64,000 nt of DNA from RGIG5612 sp045546255 (lineage in GTDB: Bacteria; Bacillota; Clostridia; Lachnospirales; Lachnospiraceae). The notes under the pieces were generated by a model. The model was not told the DNA's origin. It searched no databases and worked only from the letters and a program-made list of their open reading frames with translations. Positions 52,081 to 59,595 of this stretch are shown one piece after another. Location: contig JAZQCK010000035.1 of the NCBI GenBank assembly GCA_045546255.1, positions 1 to 64,000 of the forward strand. Reading direction: 5' to 3'. Both the position numbers and the translations under genes were made by a program. Within the stretch, counting starts at the first letter, position 1. Each line of letters opens with the position of its first letter.

Positions 52081-53349
52081 ATGGAATACGGCTTGATCGG
52101 CGGTGTCTTAGGACACAGCTATTCGAAAACGATTCATGAATATATCGCAGATTACAGCTATGAGCTGAAGGAATTAGATCCGTCCGAATTGGACGGATTT
52201 ATGAAAGCGCGCGACTTTAAGGGGATCAATGTAACGATTCCCTATAAGCAGGATGTAATCCCGTATCTCGATGAAATCGATGATAACGCAAAGAGGATCG
52301 GTGCTGTCAATACCGTTGTAAACCGTGCCGGAAAATTATATGGCTATAATACTGACTTTATGGGTATGAAGGCTCTGGCTTTGAAAAACGGGATTTCGAT
52401 GGAAGGAAAGAAGGTCATGATCCTTGGAACCGGCGGGACATCAAAGACCGCACATTCAGTAGCAGAAGAACTAGGTGCGGCCGAGATCCTTCATGTTTCC
52501 AGAAAACTTTCAGATATTCGGAAAGCGTATATGGAGGAGAAAGGACTGGCTGTTCCGATCACATATAAAGAGGCTGAAACGATTCATAATGACGCGCAAG
52601 TGATCATCAATACAACCCCTGCAGGGATGTATCCAAACGTGGAGACTTGTCTGATCGATGTTTCCTGTTTTCCAAGTCTGAGTGGAGTTTTGGATGCTGT
52701 CTATAATCCGCTACGCAGCAAGCTGGTTTTAAATGCGCAAACGAAAGGCGTTCCAGCAGCAGGCGGCCTATATATGCTTGCAGCCCAGGCAGTTTATGCG
52801 ATTGGATTTTTCCTGAATCAGAAAGCCTGCGTGGAAGATATCGAACGCGCTTACCAGTATGTGTTGAAAGAAAAGCAGAACATCGTCCTCTGCGGAATGC
52901 CAAGCTGCGGAAAAACAACGATCAGCGAAAAGCTGAAAGATTTGCTGGGTATGGATGTGATCGATACCGACGAGCAGATCGTGAAACGTATTGGAATGGA
53001 GATTGCGGAGTTTTCCGCACTTCATGGAGAGCAGGCGTTCCGTGATGTGGAAAGCGAAGTCGTGAAAGAAGTCTCTTTCGAAAGTGGAAAAATCATTGCG
53101 ACCGGCGGAGGCGCGATCCTTCGGGATGAAAATGTCCGCGCCTTAAAACAGAATGGATTGCTGGTCTTTATTGACCGGCCGCTCGAGAAATTAGTTGCGA
53201 CTCCGGACAGACCGTTTTCTGCGGATCCGGAGGCACTCAAAAAACGTTATGAAGAGCGTTATGACAGATACTGCGAAGTCGCAGACGTGACAGTCGACGG
53301 AAGCGGAAGCGTGGAGGAAGTTGCGGCGCTGATCCTTGATATTCTCTGA
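52081..53349 (+). CDS. aroE-aroK: Fused shikimate dehydrogenase-shikimate kinase
   Basis: A 422-residue bifunctional protein. Residues 1-262 are AroE (LIGGVLGHSYSKTIHEY, GINVTIPYKQDV, ILGTGGTSKTAHSVAEELG, NTTPAGMYPN). From about 265, AroK begins with P-loop GMPSCGKTT, DTDEQIVKRIGMEIAE and IATGGGAILRDENV. It reduces dehydroshikimate and phosphorylates shikimate. Ribosome site GAGGAG. aroD is not in the window. Confidence 0.95.
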   Translation: MEYGLIGGVLGHSYSKTIHEYIADYSYELKELDPSELDGFMKARDFKGINVTIPYKQDVIPYLDEIDDNAKRIGAVNTVVNRAGKLYGYNTDFMGMKALALKNGISMEGKKVMILGTGGTSKTAHSVAEELGAAEILHVSRKLSDIRKAYMEEKGLAVPITYKEAETIHNDAQVIINTTPAGMYPNVETCLIDVSCFPSLSGVLDAVYNPLRSKLVLNAQTKGVPAAGGLYMLAAQAVYAIGFFLNQKACVEDIERAYQYVLKEKQNIVLCGMPSCGKTTISEKLKDLLGMDVIDTDEQIVKRIGMEIAEFSALHGEQAFRDVESEVVKEVSFESGKIIATGGGAILRDENVRALKQNGLLVFIDRPLEKLVATPDRPFSADPEALKKRYEERYDRYCEVADVTVDGSGSVEEVAALILDIL

Positions 53350-53440
53350 GGAAATCCATACCTCAAAAAGACACCAAGCGAATGTTATACGACGACATTA
53401 TATTGCACCCGCAAATGTATGATCAATTTATAGAGTCCAG

Positions 53441-54814
53441 ATGAAAGCAATTATCAAACCAAGCAAACTGAATGGAGCCATCCAGGCTCCGCCATCAAAA
53501 AGCTATGCGCACCGAATGCTGATCGGGGCAGCATTAGCCGGCGGAGAGAGCAGACTTTCCGGCATATCACAAAGCGAAGATATGCTGGCAACTTTAGATT
53601 GCATCAAAGCACTTGGTGCGGACTATCGTATCGATGGTACGGAGGTTTCTATAAGCGGTGTGTTTGCTGAAAACCTCGAAGAAAAGCTTCGTGAAAAACT
53701 AAAAGAAAAGAAAGAATCCGATGATAGTATTGACTCTGATACGTCACAAGAGAATGGTCTTCCTATCTTTCCATGCAGAGAAAGCGGAAGCACCCTTCGA
53801 TTCTTTATCCCGATTGCGTTAGCTGTCGGTGGCGGCGGAGTCTTTACCGGCGCCGAACGATTGATAGAACGGGGCGTTGGTGTTTATGAAGAACTCTTTG
53901 AAGGCTGTGGAATCTGTGTGGAGAAATCCACAAAATGTATTTCTGTTCGTGGAAAACTTTCTGCAGGCCACTACAAAATCAGGGGCGATATCAGCAGCCA
54001 ATTTGTTACAGGAATGTTGTTTGCATTGTCCTTACTGGAAGAAGACAGTGTGATCGAAGTTCTGCCCCCGGTCGAAAGCCGCTCTTATATCGATATCACG
54101 ATCGATGTTATGAAACAGTTTGGAGTTATCGTTGATGAGCAAGAGCCGAATGTTTTCCTGGTCAAAGGAGGACAGCATTATCAATCCGGAAACTATCAGG
54201 TGGAAGGTGACTGGTCAAATGCTGCATTTCTCTATGCCTTTAAAACTCTGGGAAATGATATTGAAATAGAGGGACTAAAAGAAGAAAGCGTACAGGGGGA
54301 CCGTGTGTGCCGTGAACTGTTTGCGCAGCTTCTGGGAAAGCGGATAGTGAGCATGCAGGCGCCGCAGTTCGGAGGAGCACAAGATATTCTTTCTGATGAG
54401 CAGGTAGATATGGAAGAGAAGGACATCTTGAGCATTGATATTTCAAATACGCCTGACCTTGGACCTATTCTCTTTGCGGTATCCGCGGCGCTTCGCGGCG
54501 GATATTTTACCGGAACAAAACGCCTCCGGATTAAAGAAAGCGACAGAGCTTTAGCAATGGCAGAAGAATTGGAAAAGTTCGGCGTTAAATGTCTTGTCGG
54601 AGAAAATGAAGTGATCGTGCTTCATTCCATGCTGCGAAAACCAAACGTCCCGCTAAACGGCCACAACGATCACCGCATTGTCATGGCACTCAGTGTTTTA
54701 GCGTCGATCACCGGTGGAGAGATCGAAGGCGCAGAAGCTATTCGGAAAAGCTGGCCGGACTTTTTTGAAATCATGAAACTACGTGGATTAAACGCGGAGT
54801 TTCGTAAATCATAG
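53441..54814 (+). CDS. aroA: 3-phosphoshikimate 1-carboxyvinyltransferase (EPSP synthase)
   Basis: A 457-residue enzyme joining shikimate 3-phosphate and PEP. PPSKSYAHRMLIGAALA, CRESGSTLRFFIPIALA, GDISSQFVTGMLFAL, GDWSNAAFLYAF and NGHNDHRIVMALSVLA cover the two-domain fold. A Lys/Glu/Ser/Asp-rich insertion of about 25 residues (about 78-103) precedes the RESGSTLRFF motif and makes the protein longer than the usual 425-435. No good ribosome site is seen before the ATG. Confidence 0.95.
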   Translation: MKAIIKPSKLNGAIQAPPSKSYAHRMLIGAALAGGESRLSGISQSEDMLATLDCIKALGADYRIDGTEVSISGVFAENLEEKLREKLKEKKESDDSIDSDTSQENGLPIFPCRESGSTLRFFIPIALAVGGGGVFTGAERLIERGVGVYEELFEGCGICVEKSTKCISVRGKLSAGHYKIRGDISSQFVTGMLFALSLLEEDSVIEVLPPVESRSYIDITIDVMKQFGVIVDEQEPNVFLVKGGQHYQSGNYQVEGDWSNAAFLYAFKTLGNDIEIEGLKEESVQGDRVCRELFAQLLGKRIVSMQAPQFGGAQDILSDEQVDMEEKDILSIDISNTPDLGPILFAVSAALRGGYFTGTKRLRIKESDRALAMAEELEKFGVKCLVGENEVIVLHSMLRKPNVPLNGHNDHRIVMALSVLASITGGEIEGAEAIRKSWPDFFEIMKLRGLNAEFRKS

Positions 54815-54816
54815 TG

Positions 54817-55110
54817 TTATCTGTTCGGATATGTCGTAAATGGGAGTTGTGCACGTTTTTATCTGTTCGGATATGTCGTAAACTGGAGTTGTGCACTTTT
54901 TTATCTGTTCGGATATGTCGTAAACGGGAGTTGTGCATTTTTTTATAGGTTCAGATATGCCGTAAACGGGAGCTGTGCACTATTTCTAAGTGTCAAAAAG
55001 GAGCACAAACTCAATTTAGAACATATGGCGGCATTATAAAAATGCACAGACCCAATTTCGAACATCCAGTATCATGCTTAAAGGAGCACAAACTCGAATT
55101 AGAGCGTGGG
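54817..55110. repeat. 42-bp tandem repeats followed by inverted copies
   Basis: Four head-to-tail units of 42 bases start at 54819, 54861, 54903 and 54945 (ATCTGTTCGGATATGTCG ... GGAGTTGTGCAC), the fourth diverged. Then three single copies of the same core occur in opposite orientation near 54997-55022, 55039-55066 and 55080-55107 (GAGCACAAACTC ...). There are no unique spacers, so it is not a CRISPR. No gene is seen in the 355-base gap. Transcribed RNA could fold into long imperfect hairpins between forward and reverse units. Confidence 0.85.
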
Positions 55111-55169
55111 GCAGATTAATCCGCAAAAGGTGATCCTCCAAATAATAGAACATAAAGGAAAGTTAGAAG

Positions 55170-56198
55170 ATGAACATTTCATACAAAAGAAAACTGCCTG
55201 CAGCTAAGAAGGTGCAGGACATGTATCCGTTGAGACCGCAGGATAAAGAGCAGAAAAAGAAAAATGATGAGGCGATCAAAAATATTTTTACCGGGGAAGA
55301 CGATCGGCTGCTTTTAATCATTGGTCCGTGCAGTGCGGATCGTGATGATGCGGTCATGGATTATATCTCGAGACTTCAGAAAGTGCAGGAAGAGGTCAAG
55401 GAGAAGATCCTGATCGTACCACGCGTTTATACCAATAAGCCGAGGACGACGGGCGAGGGCTATAAAGGAATGCTTCACCAGCCGGATCCGAATGAAAGAC
55501 CGAATCTTTTAAAAGGTGTTATTGCGATTCGTAAACTTCACATCCGTGTGCTTCAGGAAACCGGTTTTTCCTGTGCGGATGAAATGCTATATCCGGAAAA
55601 TTATCGTTTCTTATCGGACGTTCTGGGGTATGTGGCAGTTGGTGCTCGTTCTGTGGAAAATCAGCAGCACCGCCTTGTTGCAAGCGGTATCAGCGTTCCT
55701 GTCGGCATGAAGAATCCGACCAGCGGCGACCTTTCTGTTATGATGAATTCCATTAAAGCGGCACAGGCGTCCCATTCATTTATCTTTACGGACAGAGAAG
55801 TGGAGAGTAAAGGAAACCCACTGACCCATGCAATCCTTCGTGGTGCAGTGAACCGCTATGGAAAAAACATTCCGAACTATCACTATGAAGATCTGCATGC
55901 AGTCAGCGACCTTTATAAAAAAGGCGAATATGAAAATCCGGGCATTGTGATCGACTGTAATCATTCCAACTCCGGGAAAAAGTATGAAGAGCAGATCCGT
56001 ATCGCAAAGGAAGTTCTTCATAGCACCAGGCATTCAAAAGCAATTTACAGTCTGATCAAAGGGCTGATGATTGAGTCCTATATTGAAGATGGAAATCAGA
56101 AACCAGATGGCGGAGTCTATGGAAAATCCATTACAGATCCATGCCTTGGATGGACAAGAACAGAAAGACTGATCAAAGAACTTGCGGATGTGAGATAA
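55170..56198 (+). CDS. aroG: DAHP synthase, type I-alpha (AroG/AroF/AroH-like)
   Basis: A 342-residue second DAHP synthase of the E. coli-type subgroup. LLLIIGPCSADRDDAVMDYISRL, VPRVYTNKPRTTGEGYKGM, SCADEMLYPENYRFLSDVLGYVAVGARSVENQQHR and VIDCNHSNSGKKYEEQI are diagnostic. It shares no recent origin with the aroF at 47352. Ribosome site AAAGGAA. No attenuator is visible upstream; the repeat array fills that gap. A Trp- or Phe-sensitive isozyme is likely, but specificity cannot be read here. Confidence 0.94.
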   Translation: MNISYKRKLPAAKKVQDMYPLRPQDKEQKKKNDEAIKNIFTGEDDRLLLIIGPCSADRDDAVMDYISRLQKVQEEVKEKILIVPRVYTNKPRTTGEGYKGMLHQPDPNERPNLLKGVIAIRKLHIRVLQETGFSCADEMLYPENYRFLSDVLGYVAVGARSVENQQHRLVASGISVPVGMKNPTSGDLSVMMNSIKAAQASHSFIFTDREVESKGNPLTHAILRGAVNRYGKNIPNYHYEDLHAVSDLYKKGEYENPGIVIDCNHSNSGKKYEEQIRIAKEVLHSTRHSKAIYSLIKGLMIESYIEDGNQKPDGGVYGKSITDPCLGWTRTERLIKELADVR

Positions 56199-56334
56199 GT
56201 CAGAAAAACAGAAAACGCTTTTTTGAGCAAAGTTAATATATTCTTTTTCTGTATAAGAGTCTTTAAAAATGCGCTATTTTAACGCGCTGAAGCGATGCAG
56301 AAGGAATGATAATAAACAAATTACACAAATTGTG

Positions 56335-56362
56335 TTGACATTCAAACATTTCAGAGTATAAT
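56335..56362 (+). promoter_or_regulatory. Promoter of the Trp T-box transcript
   Basis: TTGACA (56335-56340), 16 bases, TATAAT (56357-56362). Perfect hexamers with slightly short spacing, about 25 bases before the T-box stem I. Confidence 0.8.
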
Positions 56363-56385
56363 TGCAAACAATAAACCGTTGATGA

Positions 56386-56654
56386 AGAGTAAGTAAGCTT
56401 TTCCTCTTTACCGATAGAGAGCCGCGGATGGTGGAAGCGTGGTGGAAATGAAAAGCCGAATGGACTTCAGAGGGCGAGCGGAAACAGGATAGATTCCTGG
56501 AGTATGTGAGACGGAGTGGGAGCTTCGTAAACAAATCCGGTATGTGATGGCATACGCAGAGTGGACGCAAGCGCGTCAAGTTGGGTGGCACCGCAGGTGA
56601 AAAGTATATTCTCCTGTCCCAGCAGTAGAAATTACTGTGGGACAGGATTTTTTA
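56386..56654 (+). ncRNA. Tryptophan T-box riboswitch with terminator
   Basis: Stem I begins near AGAGAGCCGCGGATGGTGGAAGC. A GAA-TGG-AC segment gives the specifier codon TGG (56461-56463), meaning tRNA-Trp. The T-box proper is GGGTGGCACCGCAGG (about 56583-56597). The terminator CCTGTCCCAG.../...CTGTGGGACAGG (56613-56646) ends in TTTTTT. Uncharged tRNA-Trp should stabilise the antiterminator and allow expression of the following trpB2-type gene. Confidence 0.93.
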
Positions 56655-56700
56655 TTGCAAAAAATCCTCGTCCCAAACAAAAGAAAGGATGGTAAGAACC

Positions 56701-58074
56701 ATGAGTAAAGAAATCCCTTACAAAATCTATCTTGAAGAGAGCGAGATTCCTACTAGCTGGTACAACATGCGCGCTGATATGAAGAATAAACCGGCACCTT
56801 TGCTGAATCCGGGAACCGGACAGCCGCTGTCTCTCGAAGAGCTTTCCCCGATTTTCTGTGAGGAGCTCTGCAAACAGGAACTGGACAATGACACTGCATT
56901 TGTCCCGATTCCGGAAGAGATCATCAAATTCTACAAGATGTATCGTCCGTCACCGCTGGTAAGAGCATACTTCCTGGAGGAGCAGCTTGGAACACCGGCA
57001 AAGATCTATTACAAGTTCGAAGGTAACAATACTTCCGGAAGCCATAAGCTGAATTCCGCAATCGCTCAGGCTTACTATGCTAAGAAGCAGGGCCTCAAAG
57101 GTGTTACAACAGAGACCGGAGCAGGCCAGTGGGGAACCGCACTTTCCATGGCATGTGCATATTTCGGACTGGACCTTAAAGTCTACATGGTTAAGATCAG
57201 CTATGAGCAGAAGCCGTTCCGTCGCGAAGTGATGAGAGTTTATGGCGCAGACGTCACTCCTTCACCGTCAGACACAACTCAGGTCGGCCGCAAGATCTTA
57301 GAGCAGTTCCCGGGAACGACAGGATCTTTAGGATGCGCAATTTCTGAAGCTGTAGAAGTTGCAGTCAGCAATGAGGGCTACCGTTATGTATTAGGAAGCG
57401 TGCTGAACCAGGTCCTTCTTCACCAGAGTATTATCGGCCTTGAGACAAAGGCAGCGTTAGATAAATATGATATCAAACCGGATATCATCATCGGATGCGC
57501 AGGCGGCGGATCCAACCTCGGCGGACTCATTGCTCCGTTCATGGGTGAGAAACTCCGAGGTGAAGCAGATTATGATATCGTGGCTGTTGAGCCGGCATCC
57601 TGCCCAAGCTTCACAAGAGGAAAATTCGCATATGACTTTGCAGATACAGGTATGATCTGCCCGCTTGCAAAGATGTACACCTTAGGCAGCAGCTTTATTC
57701 CATCAGCAAACCACGCAGGCGGATTGAGATTCCACGGCATGAGCACGATTCTTTCCCAGCTGTATCATGACGGATACATGAGAGCAGTTTCTGCAAAACA
57801 GAGCGACGTATTTGCAGCAGCAGAACTCTTTGCAAAATGTGAAGGAACACTTCCGGCACCGGAAAGTTCACATGCGATCAAGGCAGCCATCGACGAGGCA
57901 CTGAAGTGCAAAGAAACCGGCGAAGAAAAGACCATCGTCTTCGGCCTTACCGGAACAGGCTACTTCGACCTTAAGGGATATCAGCAGTATAACGATGGAA
58001 ATCTGGAAGACTACATCCCGACAGACGAAGAACTGGAAAAAGGATTTGCTGCACTTCCGAAGGTGGAAGAATAA
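56701..58074 (+). CDS. trpB: Tryptophan synthase beta chain, TrpB2 type
   Basis: 457 residues from ATG 56701 (an ATG at 56689 overlaps the ribosome site AAAGGA). PLP lysine in GSHKLNSAIAQAY, ETGAGQWGTALSMAC and phosphate-binding CAGGGSNLGGL. The long N-terminal region (about 90 residues, PTSWYNMRADMKNKPAPLLNPGTG) and the insert SYEQKPFRREVM mark the TrpB2 subfamily, which works without, or only weakly with, TrpA. No trpA or other trp gene is nearby, so salvage of indole plus serine to tryptophan is plausible. Control by a Trp-specific T-box supports tryptophan as product. Confidence 0.93.
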   Translation: MSKEIPYKIYLEESEIPTSWYNMRADMKNKPAPLLNPGTGQPLSLEELSPIFCEELCKQELDNDTAFVPIPEEIIKFYKMYRPSPLVRAYFLEEQLGTPAKIYYKFEGNNTSGSHKLNSAIAQAYYAKKQGLKGVTTETGAGQWGTALSMACAYFGLDLKVYMVKISYEQKPFRREVMRVYGADVTPSPSDTTQVGRKILEQFPGTTGSLGCAISEAVEVAVSNEGYRYVLGSVLNQVLLHQSIIGLETKAALDKYDIKPDIIIGCAGGGSNLGGLIAPFMGEKLRGEADYDIVAVEPASCPSFTRGKFAYDFADTGMICPLAKMYTLGSSFIPSANHAGGLRFHGMSTILSQLYHDGYMRAVSAKQSDVFAAAELFAKCEGTLPAPESSHAIKAAIDEALKCKETGEEKTIVFGLTGTGYFDLKGYQQYNDGNLEDYIPTDEELEKGFAALPKVEE

Positions 58075-58167
58075 ACTGGATAATACTGATGTCAGACAAA
58101 TAGGCAGTATGCTTGCGACTGGGGTCAGTCATTATACAAACACTGTTAATAAACAGAAACGGCAAAA

Positions 58168-58201
58168 AGCAGGACATCACGCTGAGGCGTGATGTTCTGC
58201 T
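58168..58201. other. Stem-loop in the trpB-nitroreductase gap
   Basis: GCAGGACATCACGC pairs with GCGTGATGTTCTGC around a TGAG loop (one G-U pair), with no T tract. The 320-base gap otherwise shows nothing I can name. A possible promoter TTGCTA-16-TAATTT lies just before the next gene. Confidence 0.55.
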
Positions 58202-58396
58202 GTGTGATAATGAAAGAAGCAAGTTTCATTTTGGGACTTGCCTTTGGAAAGCAGTTTTGGATAGGTGCGGTCGATTCGTATTTACAAACAGTGCGGATTC
58301 CCGTATCATCATTTATAACGTGAAATGAAAGAATGCTTAAGTTTTTGCTAATTGCGGGATGCAAAATAATTTTGGATGGGAGAATAAATAAGGAAA

Positions 58397-59245
58397 ATGA
58401 AAGATATCAAAAGAGTATTTGATACAAAAGAACAAATGTCAGAACTCGAAAAAGCGATCCGCACCAGACGCAGCGTGCGTACTTTCGACGGAAAGAGTTT
58501 ATGGAAAGCGGACCAGGATAAATTGGAAAGCTTTATTGCAGGACTTGAAGATCCGTTTGGGATTCCAATCGAATACCGCTTTTTGAAAGCCAAAGAGCAT
58601 GGCTTAAACAGCCCGGTTCTTGTCGGCGAAGATGTTTATCTTGCAGGCAAAGTGAAGAAGGGAAAACTTGCGGAAGTAGCATTTGGATACAGCTTCGAAC
58701 AGATCATTCTCTTTGCGGAGCAGAACCGCATTGGTACGGTTTGGATCGCAGGTACCATGAATCGTCCTGCTTTTGAAAAAGCAATGGACCTTCAACCGGA
58801 TGAAATGATGCCGGCAGTCACGCCGCTTGGATATACAGCAAAGATGTCTCTGAAGGAGACCCTGATGAGAAAGGGTGTAAAAGCAGATCAGCGTCATGCA
58901 TTCTCTGAAGTCTTCTTTAAAGATACGTTTGAGACTCCGCTCGAAGATGATGGAAGTGCGATCTGCAAGGCATTGGAGATGGTGCGCCTTGCTCCGTCTG
59001 CAGTCAATAAACAGCCGTGGAGAGTCGTTGTTTCCGGAAATGATATTCATTTCTATGAGCACCATGATAAAGGCTATGATCATGGAGAAGACGGCGATAT
59101 GCAGAAAATCGATGTCGGAATTGCCCTGGCGCATTTTGCCTTGATGGCAAAGGAGCAGGGGCTAAACGGGACAATTGTAGAGGCTGATCCGGGTCTTACG
59201 TTACCGGCAGACACAGAGTATCTTGTTTCCTGGGTGTTAGCTTGA
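58397..59245 (+). CDS. Nitroreductase-fold protein (duplicated half-domain type)
   Basis: A 282-residue protein with the nitroreductase pattern: AIRTRRSVRTFDGK at residues 20-33 (FMN phosphate-binding arginines) and MVRLAPSAVNKQPWRVVV at about 195-212, then VGIALAHFALMAKEQGL. The two halves resemble each other, as in the putative TM nitroreductase family (TM1586 type). The substrate is unknown; such proteins bind FMN and reduce small molecules with NAD(P)H. An in-frame ATG at 58436 is a possible later start. The following terminator is shared with the opposite strand. Confidence 0.82.
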   Translation: MKDIKRVFDTKEQMSELEKAIRTRRSVRTFDGKSLWKADQDKLESFIAGLEDPFGIPIEYRFLKAKEHGLNSPVLVGEDVYLAGKVKKGKLAEVAFGYSFEQIILFAEQNRIGTVWIAGTMNRPAFEKAMDLQPDEMMPAVTPLGYTAKMSLKETLMRKGVKADQRHAFSEVFFKDTFETPLEDDGSAICKALEMVRLAPSAVNKQPWRVVVSGNDIHFYEHHDKGYDHGEDGDMQKIDVGIALAHFALMAKEQGLNGTIVEADPGLTLPADTEYLVSWVLA

Positions 59246-59270
59246 CAAATCATATTATTGTTAGTAAAAT
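59242..59270 (+). promoter_or_regulatory. Promoter at the 3' end of the nitroreductase gene
   Basis: TTGACA (59242-59247), 17 bases, TAAAAT (59265-59270): close to consensus, reading towards the convergent small-peptide gene. The only thing downstream on this strand is the bidirectional terminator 59308-59342, so the product would be a short RNA of about 65 bases antisense to the 3' end of the peptide message. Confidence 0.6.
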
Positions 59271-59307
59271 TTGCTTTGACAGAATGAAGTGAAGCAATAT
59301 GTAAATC

Positions 59308-59342
59308 AAAAAAACCACGAGCTGCTACCTCGTGGTTTTTTG
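59308..59342. terminator. Bidirectional terminator
   Basis: CCACGAG (59315-59321) pairs with CTCGTGG (59329-59335), with A run before and T run after. It serves the nitroreductase transcript and the small-peptide transcript. Confidence 0.9.
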
Positions 59343-59355
59343 TTTGTGCTGGTTG

Positions 59356-59454
59356 CTACTTAGGGTCTCTGCCCAGCCACTTGCAGACACAATACGAGAT
59401 TATTCCTGCTGCGAAAGAGACTAGAAATGAAATGAAGCTATCTATGTAAATCAC
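59356..59454 (-). CDS. Small hydrophobic toxin-like peptide
   Basis: A 29-32 residue peptide with one hydrophobic helix (SFISFLVSFAAGIISYCVCKW) and a charged tail (LGRDPK). It resembles the holin-like/type I toxin peptides common in Firmicutes, which end in an (I/V)CKWLD-like tail. A near-perfect Shine-Dalgarno AAAGGGGGTGAT lies where a start is expected about 7 bases on, but that codon is ATA (59443-59445) in a context where relatives have ATG-GAT. The coordinates given use GTG 59452-59454, which overlaps the ribosome site. Either initiation is non-standard or the gene has been weakened by a start-codon change. Confidence 0.6.
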   Translation of the reverse strand: MIYIDSFISFLVSFAAGIISYCVCKWLGRDPK

Positions 59455-59539
59455 CCCCTTTCTGTTGCCAGAATGGGAGTAGCAACATATTAATCCTAAC
59501 ATACGGATTCTGTATACCCTATTACGAAAATGTTAAATC

Positions 59540-59577
59540 AAAAAGGCCGACATTCTGTTTGGAATGTCAGCCTTAAT
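59540..59577 (-). terminator. Terminator of carAB
   Basis: AAGGC-GACATTC arms pair with GAATGTC-GCCTT (59542-59576). The A run at 59540-59544 gives a T tract on the minus strand. Confidence 0.85.
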
Positions 59578-59595
59578 AATTAGAAAAAATAATTA

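Noticed and set aside
54817..55110. Possible CRISPR array
   Set aside because: Units are contiguous with no unique spacers, orientation flips midway, and no cas genes are present.
56274..56591. Minus-strand open frame of 105 codons
   Set aside because: It is the complement of the Trp T-box leader; no ribosome site or family resemblance.
58210..58323. Plus-strand frame of 37 codons in the trpB-nitroreductase gap
   Set aside because: No ribosome site before the ATG and no hydrophobic or charged pattern suggesting a real small protein.
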